A DNA stretch of 15,761 bases from Dehalococcoidia bacterium (GTDB taxonomy: Bacteria > Chloroflexota > Dehalococcoidia > UBA1151 > UBA1328), in contig JASLNQ010000014.1 in assembly GCA_030745955.1 (NCBI GenBank), positions 261 through 16,021 of the forward strand, read 5' to 3'. Below the pieces are notes generated by a model that saw nothing but the letters and a program-made list of their open reading frames with translations, made no database searches and had not been told where the DNA came from. Of the stretch, positions 1 to 7,400 are shown one piece after another; the first letter of the stretch is position 1; every line of letters begins with the position of its first letter. The position numbers and the translations under genes were made by a program.

Positions 1-309
1 TTCGGCGACATGGTGCCGGCGTTTGACGACTTCGACCTGGATGTCAGGAAAGAACTCGTTGACGAACCGGCGCTGCGCCTGGGCGGTGTGGGCTCATTCG
101 AGGACCTGCTCGCACAGTTGGGCGGCGACGACGGTCCTGGCCCGTCACCTGAAGACCTGGAGCAACTCGGTTGGGAGCAGCCCCTGGGCGATATCGCCGA
201 TATCGACTTTGGCGAGCTGGTGGACCCCGACGACCTTGAAGTTGATGACGCAGCGCTGGATAAGGCCCTTGAAGCGTTCAAGATTGGGCCTGACGCCCCA
301 GCTCCGTAG
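1..309 (+). CDS. C-terminal fragment of an acidic protein of unknown function
   Basis: The frame is open from the first base of the window and ends at TAG 307-309, giving 102 visible residues, so the true start probably lies outside. The ATG at position 10 is unlikely to be the start, because nothing like a ribosome binding site can be seen before it. The codons are GC-rich at third positions, like the neighbours. The fragment is strongly acidic: about 29 of 102 residues are Asp or Glu against about 5 Lys/Arg. It has short helical-looking stretches such as SFEDLLAQLG and DDAALDKALEAFK separated by Gly/Pro-rich linkers, and no membrane segment. This looks like a flexible acidic tail. I do not recognise the family. 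It converges on the dehydrogenase at 384-1367, with a strong hairpin between them. Confidence 0.6.
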   Translation, partial: FGDMVPAFDDFDLDVRKELVDEPALRLGGVGSFEDLLAQLGGDDGPGPSPEDLEQLGWEQPLGDIADIDFGELVDPDDLEVDDAALDKALEAFKIGPDAPAP

Positions 310-358
310 TCCAACCGCAACGAGCTGGCACAAATCGAACATAACGCGAGACTGTCGT

Positions 359-381
359 ACCGCCGGGCCGGGCCCGGTGGT
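359..381. terminator. Hairpin between convergent genes, possible bidirectional terminator
   Basis: A 9-bp stem (ACCGCCGGG at 359-367 with CCCGGTGGT at 373-381, one G-T wobble) closes a 5-nt loop. It lies in the 74-bp gap between two convergent genes, 2 bp from the stop codon of the minus-strand dehydrogenase and about 50 bp after the plus-strand stop. There is no run of T on either side, so if it ends transcription it is not a classic intrinsic terminator. The position supports a termination or 3'-end stabilising role. Confidence 0.5.
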
Positions 382-383
382 CT

Positions 384-1367
384 TCAGTTCCCGCCGTTCA
401 TCGACATCGCGACCTTGATGACGCCGTCGGTGCGGTCGGCGTACATGTCGTAGGCCCGTTGCACATCTGAAAAATCCAGGTTGTGGGTCTTCAGCATACC
501 GGGGTCGATCCACCCGCGCTCCTTCAGGGCGACCATCTCCCGAATGTCCTTGGTCGGCTCCGAAGTGGCCGCGACCTGGGTCGGGATGATCGTTGCGGCC
601 TTGAACATGAATTCCTGGTGCGGGAACTCGGCTATCTTCCCGTCCCGGCCCGTCAGGCTGAAGCTGATAAACGTCCCCCAGCGTTTTACGATCCTGAGGC
701 ATGTGACAAATCCCTCCGGATCGCCCGTCGTGTCCACCACGACATCGATGCCCTCACCGCCGGTGATCTCGTCGATCGCCTCGAACAACTGGTCTTTGTC
801 CGGGTTGATTGTGTTCGTGGCGCCAAGTGAAAGCGCCTTTTCGAGCCGGTTGTCGAGTAGGTCGATACCGATCACCTGCTGGGCGCCCTGCTTCTCGGCG
901 AGCATCGTGAAAGAAAGCCCGATCCCGCCCTGGCCCAGCACCGCAATGCGCTTGCCCGCCGCATTGCCCCACTGCTTGGCCGAAAAGAGCACGGTCCCCG
1001 TGTGCTGGCACATCACCCACTCGTCGAGCGGGCCCCAGTCCGGCACCGGGATGATCCGCTCCGGGCTCTGGACCAGGTACTCGGACAGCCCGCCCGATCC
1101 CCGGGTCGGCAACACGATCGCACGCTGCCCCACCTCGATCTCGTCGGTCTTCGATTCGATAACTGTGCCTGCGATTTCGTGGCAGGGGACCCCGGGGGCC
1201 ATCGGGTAGTCCTCTTCCGGCCGCTGGGCCCTGAACGTACCGTGGATATCGCTCGCACACACCGAGACGGTATCGACCTTTATCTTGGCCTGCCCGTCGA
1301 CCGGTTCGGGCTCCTCCAGTTCAATGAAATCAAATGTTGAGGGGGCGACGAGACGAGCGGCTTTCAA
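384..1367 (-). CDS. Zinc-type medium-chain alcohol dehydrogenase
   Basis: A 327-residue member of the medium-chain dehydrogenase/reductase superfamily, predicted to oxidise an alcohol or sugar alcohol with NAD(P) in the cytoplasm; the substrate is unknown. The N-terminal GroES-like domain carries likely catalytic-zinc ligands Cys37 (SVCASDIHG) and His63-Glu64 (PCHEIAG). The Rossmann domain follows with GQGGIG at 145-150. The four-cysteine structural-zinc lobe is absent: the corresponding region (about 86-96) has no Cys. The start is TTG, chosen because it gives the family-typical MKAARLV beginning and has GGTGGAAAG about 9 nt upstream. The gene stands alone on the minus strand, convergent with the gene at the window start. 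Family membership is firm; substrate is not predictable. Confidence 0.9.
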   Translation of the reverse strand: MKAARLVAPSTFDFIELEEPEPVDGQAKIKVDTVSVCASDIHGTFRAQRPEEDYPMAPGVPCHEIAGTVIESKTDEIEVGQRAIVLPTRGSGGLSEYLVQSPERIIPVPDWGPLDEWVMCQHTGTVLFSAKQWGNAAGKRIAVLGQGGIGLSFTMLAEKQGAQQVIGIDLLDNRLEKALSLGATNTINPDKDQLFEAIDEITGGEGIDVVVDTTGDPEGFVTCLRIVKRWGTFISFSLTGRDGKIAEFPHQEFMFKAATIIPTQVAATSEPTKDIREMVALKERGWIDPGMLKTHNLDFSDVQRAYDMYADRTDGVIKVAMSMNGGN

Positions 1368-1942
1368 TTTTCAACGGCTTTCCACCGGCCCGATCGACAG
1401 GCCAGTCATTTATCTTGTTTGACGAATCCTACGGAACTCTACACCCCCACTGCCCCGCGAACAATCTCTGGGACAGAACTCACTGCCACCACCCTCCTGA
1501 AGTGCAGGTCGCCGACGTCGCTTCCAGTCGTGAGGTGGGTACCGCCCTCCGCTTCCGCCATGCCGACAGGCGTGATCGTGGTAGCAGGTGTAACCGGTCC
1601 GACCCGCACGCCATCCTCGTCCCAATCTCCGCATCACCCCCGTCCTTATCTCCACTGTCATCCCGGACTCGATCCGGGATCACCCACCAAAACACCAACG
1701 CTCAACGACTCAGCCAGTCCCGACCCGCCCGTTACCCTCGTCCCGACCACCGTGGAGGGACCACTCGCCAACGCGAGAGAAGTAAACAAATCGGCCAACC
1801 TCAATCCTGCCATCACCCACAACCACGTCGCCGGGCCGACGCGCCGGACCCGGCGACGGCAGGGGTATGATTCCCTCGCCCTCCAACCAACCCACCAGCA
1901 CCTCGCGCGGCAAGACCGGCCAAAAAACGGACCAGGACAGCC
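1368..1942. other. 575-bp intergenic region with one palindromic repeat
   Basis: This spacer separates the divergent dehydrogenase and CoA-transferase genes and should hold both promoters, but I could not pick convincing -35/-10 pairs. It contains one copy of repeat family A (1653-1684). A short minus-strand frame at 1439-1609 (GTG start, 56 residues, GAGG about 5 nt upstream) reads plausibly but matches nothing I know. Longer frames here read through the repeat and look spurious. Confidence 0.6.
1653..1684. repeat. Repeat family A, copy 1 (palindromic)
   Basis: A 32-bp unit identical to the one at 5943-5974. Its core at 1660-1680 is a perfect palindrome: ATCCCGGA, a 5-nt loop CTCGA, then TCCGGGAT. 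Similarity to the second copy continues with scattered mismatches for about 40 bp to the right. Short palindromes of this kind are common dispersed intergenic repeats in bacteria. This copy lies about 260 bp upstream of the CoA-transferase start. Confidence 0.85.
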
Positions 1943-3115
1943 ATGACACCGTCTGGAAGTAAATCGGAAAACGCACAATCCGCCACTGCAATGCCGCTCG
2001 ACGGGATTCGGGTACTCGACCTCTCGCGACTGGTGGCCGGGAACGTCCTCTCGGTCGTACTCGCCGATTTCGGGGCCGACGTCATCAAGGTCGAGCGACC
2101 CGGACGGGGCGATGACCTCCGCAACTGGACCGAGGACGGCGTCGACACCTGGTGGCAGGTACTCGGGCGCAACAAGCGCAGCATCGCACTCGACCTGAAG
2201 TCGGAGCCAGACCTCGATTCACTTCGCAGGCTAGTGCGGTCGTCGCAGGTGTTCATCGAAAACTTCGTTCCCGGCAAGCTTGAAGAGATGGGACTCGCCC
2301 CCGGCGTGCTGCTCGGGCTGAACCCGAAACTGGTGATCGTCCGGGTGAGCGGCTGGGGTCAGACCGGACCCTTCAGCCACAGGCCGGGGTTCGGCACGCT
2401 GGTCGAGGCGATGTCGGGTTTCGCGCACCTGAACGGCTTCCCCGACAAACCGCCCGCACTCCCCCCGCTCGCAACCGCCGATTCCGTGGCGGGACTCTAC
2501 GGAGCCTTTGCCGTGATGGCGGCGGTCCGAAACGTGGAGCAGCTCGGAGGCGACGGGCAGGTGATCGACCTCTCGCTATTCGAGTCGATGTTCTCAGTAC
2601 TCGCCCCGGAGGCCGTCAAGTACGCAGCTTCCGGGACCGTGAACTCCCGCATGGGCAACCAGGCCGTGAACACCGCCCCGAGAAACGTCTACGAGACCTC
2701 CGACGGCAAGTTCATCGCCCTCTCGGGATCGATGCAGTCGATGTTCGAACGCCTCTGCCACGCCATCAGTATGCCCGCACTGATCGACGATGCGCGATTT
2801 CTCGACAACGAATCCAGGGTGCGAAACCGGGACGCCCTGAACGAAATTCTCGCGGGCTACTTCAGCAGTATGACCCGCGAAGAAACACTCGCCACCATGG
2901 AAGCCGCCGGCGTCACGGTCGGCCCGGTCCTGTCGGTCGCAGAGCTAATGGAGCACCCGTACATGGCAGGCCGCGGCGTAACCCAAAACGTAACCCGGCC
3001 CGACGGCTCAACAGGCCCGGTCCCAACAGTAATCCCAAGGCTCTCCAAAACCCCCGGAACCCTGCACCGGCCCGCGCCGAAAATCGGCGAACACACAACC
3101 GAAATCCTGCCTTAA
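1943..3115 (+). CDS. CaiB/BaiF family (class III) CoA-transferase
   Basis: A 390-residue class III CoA-transferase. This family moves CoA between a carboxylic acid and an acyl-CoA through an enzyme-bound mixed anhydride. The opening motif (PLDGIRVLDLSRLVAGN) starts near residue 18, followed by VLADFGADVIKVERPGRGD and a nucleotide-contact region around 75-85. The likely catalytic Asp is Asp180 in PPLATADSVAGLYGAF, and GFGTLVEAMSG lies at 149-159. The C-terminus IGEHTTEIL is typical and the length is normal. The start at 1943 has AGGA 5 nt upstream; the ATG at 1991 lacks such a site, although residues 1-16 look like a dispensable tail. Substrates (carnitine-, formate-, succinate- or oxalate-like) cannot be told from sequence. 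The gene stands alone and converges on the sulfatase. Confidence 0.93.
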   Translation: MTPSGSKSENAQSATAMPLDGIRVLDLSRLVAGNVLSVVLADFGADVIKVERPGRGDDLRNWTEDGVDTWWQVLGRNKRSIALDLKSEPDLDSLRRLVRSSQVFIENFVPGKLEEMGLAPGVLLGLNPKLVIVRVSGWGQTGPFSHRPGFGTLVEAMSGFAHLNGFPDKPPALPPLATADSVAGLYGAFAVMAAVRNVEQLGGDGQVIDLSLFESMFSVLAPEAVKYAASGTVNSRMGNQAVNTAPRNVYETSDGKFIALSGSMQSMFERLCHAISMPALIDDARFLDNESRVRNRDALNEILAGYFSSMTREETLATMEAAGVTVGPVLSVAELMEHPYMAGRGVTQNVTRPDGSTGPVPTVIPRLSKTPGTLHRPAPKIGEHTTEILP

Positions 3116-3129
3116 TTCCCGTCTCCCTT

Positions 3130-3210
3130 GCCCTGGCGTGCCCCGCGGAGCTGCGACGCGCGACTTGCTCACGCCAGTCCCCTCTGGCAAGTGCGCCTCG
3201 CACGCCCGGA
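3130..3210. repeat. Repeat family B, copy 1
   Basis: An 81-bp unit closely matching 9403-9481: about 72 of 79 aligned positions agree, with a 2-bp deletion in the other copy. It contains nested inverted sequences, GGCGTGC (3135-3141) with GCACGCC (3200-3206) and an inner GCCAG/CTGGC pair, so a stem-loop is possible. It begins 14 bp after the CoA-transferase stop, between convergent genes, consistent with a terminator role. Similarity resumes slightly further right (AGGGATAGGGTGTGG here, AGGGTTAAGGTGTGG at 9502). Confidence 0.8.
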
Positions 3211-3262
3211 GTTAACGAAGAGGGATAGGGTGTGGATCGCGCGCTCAAGCATCGCGTCCCAA

Positions 3263-3294
3263 TCCCTGCGGAGGGACCCGGGGCGGTGTCTCCG
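3263..3294. repeat. Repeat family D, copy 1
   Basis: A 32-bp unit starting with a small hairpin (TCCCT-GCGG-AGGGA) followed by a G-rich tail ending GGTGTCTCCG. It matches 7249-7281 with a few substitutions and a 1-bp indel. It lies about 30 bp beyond the stop of the minus-strand sulfatase, in the same spacer as repeat family B. Confidence 0.7.
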
Positions 3295-3324
3295 AACACA
3301 ACACACCCATCCCCACACCCACCG

Positions 3325-4809
3325 CTAAATCGCAGGCAGCGGCGCCGTATCCCCACTCTCCGCCTGCCACAGGTGCAGTCGCGCCGCCATTGACCGGACC
3401 CGGTTCCGGTGCTCGGGATCATCGAACAGGTTACGGATCTCACCCGGATCGCTGTTCAGGTCGTACAACTCTCCCCGGTCGACCGCACAGAGGTTCAGCT
3501 TCCACCGGTCCGCGGTTATCACCGACCTCCACGGCATGGTGTTCATGAAGTTCAGCTCGCGCAGCTTCTCATCGCTCAACCCCCGGCTATCGCACTCGTC
3601 CGCGAGGTCCCTGTCGCCCACGCCGTTGTGCTGAACAACCACATCGTTAGCCAGTAAATCGTCCCGCCCCTCAAGCACCCCCGCCCTGCTCACGCCCTGC
3701 AGGTGCTCCGGAATCGGCTGCCCGAGCAACTCCAGCAGGGTCGGCACGAAATCGATCTGGCTGAAGTTCCCCGGCACCCGTGTCTCCTTGTCGACGAGCC
3801 ACGGTATTCGGATAAACAACGGCACCTTCGCCACCTCCTCGTAAGGTGTGCGCATCTCGATCATGCGGTGCGTCCCCACCATGTCGCCGTGCTCGCTCGT
3901 GAACACCACGATCGTGTCGTCGTCCAGCCCCGCATCGCCAATCGCCCCGAGAATCGTCCCGAGCATGTCGTCGACCAGCTTCACATTCCCGTAGTAATTG
4001 GCCCGGACCTGCCGCCAGCCCTCCTCGGTCGCCGTCGAAATGCCGTCCCGCACGCAGTCCTCGAACAGCTCGGCTCGCATCCGGTTGAACAGCGAACTCT
4101 CGACCGGCGACTGCATGAACGTCTCGTCCACCGGCAGCGTCGCGGCGTCGTACATATCGTCGAACGGACCCGTAAACGGCGGGTGCGGCTCGATCGTGCT
4201 GACATACAGGACAAACGGGTTTTCGCGGTTGTTGGCGATGAACTCTGCCGCCCTGTCGGCCAGAAACGACGCCATCTGCTTCTCTGGCGGCATCGACGCC
4301 CGTTGCATCCCTGAAAAAGTCCTGCCGCCGGGGTGTTCCTGCTCCGGCACGTGGCCTTCGCCTACCAGGCTTGCGTGATAGTCAGAAAAATTTTTCTGGC
4401 TTTCGGGATCCGTGTACTCGGGCCACCAGAAGTCGTTTGCGCTCACCCACTCATCGAACCCGCGCTGCTTCACGATCTCATCGCCGAGGTGCCACTTGCC
4501 GATATACCCGGTCGTGTACTCGTCGGAAACCATTTGCGCGATCGTCTGCACATCGGGCGGCATGACCAACCGATTGCGCGGTATGCCCGCAGTCGGCGGG
4601 TACAGCCCGGTCATTATCGATGCACGCGCCGGGGCGCACACCGGCTGCGTTACATAGCACTGCTCGAACACAAAGCTCTCGGCAGCCATCGCGTCCATGT
4701 GGGGCGACCGGATCCAGTCGTTGCCATAGGCCGCCGACGTATCCTGCCGCAACCGGTCGGGCAGGATGAACACCAGGTTAGGTTTTGCGGGCGCTTTGGT
4801 GATCGTCAA
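3325..4809 (-). CDS. Sulfatase (type I, formylglycine-dependent)
   Basis: A 494-residue alkaline-phosphatase-superfamily sulfatase that should hydrolyse a sulfate ester. The formylglycine site is Cys58 in PVCAPARASIMTG (C-x-P-x-R), so activity needs a formylglycine-generating enzyme, which is not in this window. Other family marks are GYIGKWHLG (Lys105, His107), PHPPF (His209), SEHGDMVGTH (His307, Asp309) and the C-terminal Lys437 in RWKL. The first metal-binding segment reads PDRLRQD: Asp18 is followed by Arg where many sulfatases have a second Asp or Gln. No signal peptide is visible, suggesting a cytoplasmic enzyme. The start is TTG with only a weak upstream purine stretch, so it could shift by a few codons. 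Choline-sulfatase-like, arylsulfatase and glycan sulfatase activities are all possible. It is divergent from the aldolase. Confidence 0.94.
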   Translation of the reverse strand: MTITKAPAKPNLVFILPDRLRQDTSAAYGNDWIRSPHMDAMAAESFVFEQCYVTQPVCAPARASIMTGLYPPTAGIPRNRLVMPPDVQTIAQMVSDEYTTGYIGKWHLGDEIVKQRGFDEWVSANDFWWPEYTDPESQKNFSDYHASLVGEGHVPEQEHPGGRTFSGMQRASMPPEKQMASFLADRAAEFIANNRENPFVLYVSTIEPHPPFTGPFDDMYDAATLPVDETFMQSPVESSLFNRMRAELFEDCVRDGISTATEEGWRQVRANYYGNVKLVDDMLGTILGAIGDAGLDDDTIVVFTSEHGDMVGTHRMIEMRTPYEEVAKVPLFIRIPWLVDKETRVPGNFSQIDFVPTLLELLGQPIPEHLQGVSRAGVLEGRDDLLANDVVVQHNGVGDRDLADECDSRGLSDEKLRELNFMNTMPWRSVITADRWKLNLCAVDRGELYDLNSDPGEIRNLFDDPEHRNRVRSMAARLHLWQAESGDTAPLPAI

Positions 4810-4997
4810 TGCTCTGTCCGATTCTTCTGAGGGGTTGTCACGGGCGTTGCGATTATATGGAGTGGGACCGGTTGCTGCCGATCGTTACACACCCCCGAAG
4901 ACCGGGTGGCAGGTCACCCGGCGTCCGCCCAAAAAGCGCATCATGAACCGGCTGTCACGGTCCGCATATCGTGCGCAGGGAATACCGGACCTTGCCT

Positions 4998-5004
4998 GGA
5001 GGAG
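4998..5004 (+). promoter_or_regulatory. Ribosome binding site setting the aldolase start
   Basis: GGAGGAG lies 10 nt before the ATG at 5015. The frame is open further upstream to an ATG at 4766, but that start overlaps the sulfatase gene and lacks a comparable site, so this motif fixes the start. Confidence 0.75.
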
Positions 5005-5014
5005 AATCACCACG

Positions 5015-5869
5015 ATGTCCGAAACCACAAGGCGTGAGTACGAAGGCGTCTCCGGGGAGTCCACACGCCCATCGAAAAACACGAAAAACGTGCTCCGCGA
5101 CCGCCTGCGAGAAGGATTGCCGACGATCGGCACACACGTCCTCACATCGTGGCCCGGGATGGTCGAAGTCATCGGCTACACCGGAGCCATGCACTACATC
5201 GAGTTCTCTGCCGAAGACGCCCCGTTCGACCTCGCCTCCCTCGAAAACTTCGCACGGGCCATCGACCTGTTCGACCACATGACCTCAATGATGAAAATCG
5301 AACCGGAACCGCAGGCCTGGCTGGCCGGGCGGGCAAACGGCTCCGGCATCCAGAACCTCCTCTTCGCCGATATCAGGAGCGTGGACGATGCGAGGGCCGC
5401 AGTGGCCGCCGCCCGCCCCGAAACACCCGGCTCAGGCGGAACCGCCGGCGCGGGTTGGAAACGCGACACCGGGTACGGTATCGGCACGAGTCTCGAGGGC
5501 TGGGTGAACCAGCGGCAGGAGGGCGTGGTCGCCCTGATGATCGAAAAGCCCGGGGCAGTCGAAAGCCTGGAAGAAATCCTCGAGATCGAGGGCGTCGACA
5601 TGGTCCAGTTCGGACCCAGCGACTACTCGGTCACACAGGGAAGGGCCGACAACACCAGGAACCCCGAGACCGAGCGCGTACGGCAGTACGTGAACGAAAC
5701 CGCCATCAAGATGGGCGTCAGGCCACGGGCCGAGATATTCCACTTCGAAGAGGCCAGACCGTACATGGATATGGGCGTCGTCGACTTCTGCATCGGCTGG
5801 GACATCCGGACCGTCTACGACTACTGCAAACAGCAGGGCGAAGAACTGGCAAGCCTCCTGGGAATGTAG
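5015..5869 (+). CDS. HpcH/HpaI aldolase family protein
   Basis: A 284-residue TIM-barrel protein of the HpcH/HpaI aldolase / citrate lyase family, whose class II members use a divalent metal to make or cleave 2-keto-acid aldols and usually release pyruvate. Expected metal ligands are present: Glu177 in VALMIEKPGAVE and Asp203 in MVQFGPSDYS. The segment GRANGSGIQNLLFADI (105-120) is characteristic, and the C-terminus has RPRAEI and FCIGWDIRTVYD. Where E. coli HpaI has the catalytic GEHAP loop, this protein reads AEDAP (68-70 region: Glu68, Asp69, Ala-Pro), so the catalytic His appears replaced by Asp. It may therefore use a different substrate or chemistry. Residues 1-24 are a Ser/Thr/Lys-rich extension. 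It is divergent from the sulfatase, across a gap of about 205 bp. Confidence 0.88.
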   Translation: MSETTRREYEGVSGESTRPSKNTKNVLRDRLREGLPTIGTHVLTSWPGMVEVIGYTGAMHYIEFSAEDAPFDLASLENFARAIDLFDHMTSMMKIEPEPQAWLAGRANGSGIQNLLFADIRSVDDARAAVAAARPETPGSGGTAGAGWKRDTGYGIGTSLEGWVNQRQEGVVALMIEKPGAVESLEEILEIEGVDMVQFGPSDYSVTQGRADNTRNPETERVRQYVNETAIKMGVRPRAEIFHFEEARPYMDMGVVDFCIGWDIRTVYDYCKQQGEELASLLGM

Positions 5870-6171
5870 AACCGCGGTCCGGCCCACGCCAGTATGTCGC
5901 CTCGGCCCCACCCACTCTGTCGCAACAGCCCCGGTCCCACCGCACTGTCATCCCGGACTCGATCCGGGATCACCAACTAAAACGCGAAATCTCAACAACT
6001 CAGCCAACCCCGGCCCTGCCGTCATGCATCACGCACACTCACCAGGATTTCACACGACGCGTCAAACCGAACTAAACAAATGACGAAATCAACACATCGC
6101 CCACCATCCCTCCGCACAACCAGGAACAACGGCACCGCAAACAACGTCCGCCGAAGAGACGGCCAGACCCT
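5870..6171. other. 302-bp spacer between convergent genes
   Basis: It lies between the aldolase and UxuA-like stop codons. The only structure I see is repeat family A copy 2 at 5943-5974; the rest is A/C-rich on the plus strand and holds no convincing gene. The palindrome could serve as a shared transcription end. Confidence 0.6.
5943..5974. repeat. Repeat family A, copy 2 (palindromic)
   Basis: This 32-bp unit is identical to 1653-1684, with a perfect 8-bp stem and 5-nt loop at 5950-5970. Partial similarity continues to about 6018. It lies 73 bp after the aldolase stop, between convergent genes. Confidence 0.85.
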
Positions 6172-7170
6172 TCACACCCCGCCCCTCAGCGCCTGGTCCA
6201 ACCCGCGTATGTGCCCGATCGCGTACGCCCAGTAACGGTGCCCCCAGCTCGAATCGCCATCGAGGTGAATCGCGTGGTCGGGAGTCATCCAGCCGTCAAA
6301 TCCCACATCGTGATACGCCTGCATCGCCGCCACCATGTCGGCATTCCCGGTCTCGGGGAACGTCTCCTGGAAATTCTCAAGCGTCCCCGAGATATTCCGG
6401 AAATCGACCGAAAAAATCTTGCCCCGGCCCCCGAAATGCCGGATCTCCGCAGGGATATCGCTGCCCATTTCGGTAAAGCAGCCCTGGCAGAACACGACCC
6501 CCGTGTTCTCACTCGGCACCAGGTCGAGGTACTTCCTGAACGCCTCGGGGCTTCGCATGATCCGGGCAATTCCCGAAATCTCGGGCACCGGCGGGTCGTC
6601 AGGGTGCAGGCCCAGTCGCACACCCGTCTCCTCCGCCACCGGGGTCACGCCCTCGAGGAACCGCCTCAGGTTCGCCCACATCTGCTCATCGCTCTTCGGC
6701 TCCCGCTGGTCCTCGGGAACCCAGTCGATGTTGAACCCACTGTTCGGGTGCTCCATCAACGGGTTGCCCGTCGCCAGTGAAATGTCGAAGCTAGTCGACT
6801 TAGCGCCCGCCCGTTCCGGTGCCTGGTCCGACGTCCGGTAGATGCGCAGCGCGTGCATATTGAACACAATGAAGTCGAGCCCCACCTCGGCCATGTTGCG
6901 GATGGTCCTCTTGTAGTTCTCGATCTGCTCGTCACCGCCCGGTAGACCCAGCATCCACTTGAACGTCCACTCCAGCGGGGCCATCCGGATGGCGGTCCAC
7001 TTAAGCCCGAACGATTCAATGAACTCCTTGTTTTTCGCGAGCGTCTTGACCGAATAAAAGCCGTCGTCACCCGGCCCGGGCTCCGGAGCGCCCGCAACGC
7101 CATCGACACCGATCTGGGCCGCGAATCGCAGGCGGTCCTCGGAAAAATCAGTACCCAGAAAAACCTTCAT
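6172..7170 (-). CDS. UxuA-like mannonate dehydratase family protein (TIM barrel)
   Basis: A 332-residue protein of the mannonate dehydratase (UxuA) fold family; UxuA converts D-mannonate to 2-keto-3-deoxygluconate with Mn2+. Recognisable elements are LGLHPDDPP (His189), FCQGCF (Cys228), IFSVDFRNISG (252-262), ETFPETGNADM and TPDHAIHL (Asp298-His299), with Tyr313 where a catalytic Tyr is expected. His189, Cys228 and Asp298 fit three metal ligands. The fourth, normally His in a motif like VHFRN, is Asp256 here (VDFRN). The protein is slightly short for UxuA. The ATG has GGGGA about 7 nt upstream. Substrate could be another sugar acid, or the chemistry could be isomerisation. It converges on the aldolase, which would suit a dehydratase-aldolase pair, though on opposite strands. 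Confidence 0.85.
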   Translation of the reverse strand: MKVFLGTDFSEDRLRFAAQIGVDGVAGAPEPGPGDDGFYSVKTLAKNKEFIESFGLKWTAIRMAPLEWTFKWMLGLPGGDEQIENYKRTIRNMAEVGLDFIVFNMHALRIYRTSDQAPERAGAKSTSFDISLATGNPLMEHPNSGFNIDWVPEDQREPKSDEQMWANLRRFLEGVTPVAEETGVRLGLHPDDPPVPEISGIARIMRSPEAFRKYLDLVPSENTGVVFCQGCFTEMGSDIPAEIRHFGGRGKIFSVDFRNISGTLENFQETFPETGNADMVAAMQAYHDVGFDGWMTPDHAIHLDGDSSWGHRYWAYAIGHIRGLDQALRGGV

Positions 7171-7248
7171 GTCAAAATCCCCAGCTTCAGCTCAACCAAC
7201 CTGGCCTCATCGAACCCGTCAACCAACCGCCATCACCCGATTTCCCGA

Positions 7249-7281
7249 TCCCTGTGGAGGGACCTGGGGGGTGTGTCTCCG
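7249..7281. repeat. Repeat family D, copy 2
   Basis: A unit matching 3263-3294: hairpin TCCCT-GTGG-AGGGA followed by a G-rich tail to GTGTCTCCG. It sits between the ThDP enzyme's stop and the UxuA-like start, both on the minus strand. Confidence 0.7.
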
Positions 7282-7313
7282 GCCGATGCCCTGGTGTGGT
7301 GCTTCGGCCAGGG

Positions 7314-7337
7314 ATACTGGATCAAGTTCAGCATGAC
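7314..7337 (-). repeat. Degenerate inverted copy of repeat family A
   Basis: This 24-bp stretch agrees at 18 positions with the reverse complement of the family A core. The palindrome is broken by substitutions, so it looks like a decayed copy rather than a working hairpin. Confidence 0.5.
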
Positions 7338-7400
7338 AACGATTCCTGCGCAGATAGGTAACCGACCTCGCCAACGTCACTCCCACCCCAGTCCCACAAC

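Noticed and set aside
1419..1946. Long plus-strand frames across the 1368-1942 spacer
   Set aside because: They read through repeat family A, giving the HPGLDPGS peptide that is a familiar mark of translated repeat DNA, and they are rich in Pro, Ser, Thr and Arg without family features.
4766..5014. An 83-residue N-terminal extension of the aldolase
   Set aside because: It overlaps the start of the sulfatase gene, does not look like the family and lacks a ribosome binding site, while GGAGGAG precedes the ATG at 5015.
5149..6075. A 308-residue plus-strand frame overlapping the aldolase
   Set aside because: It is Arg/Pro-rich, lies in another frame of a well-supported gene, and runs on into repeat family A.
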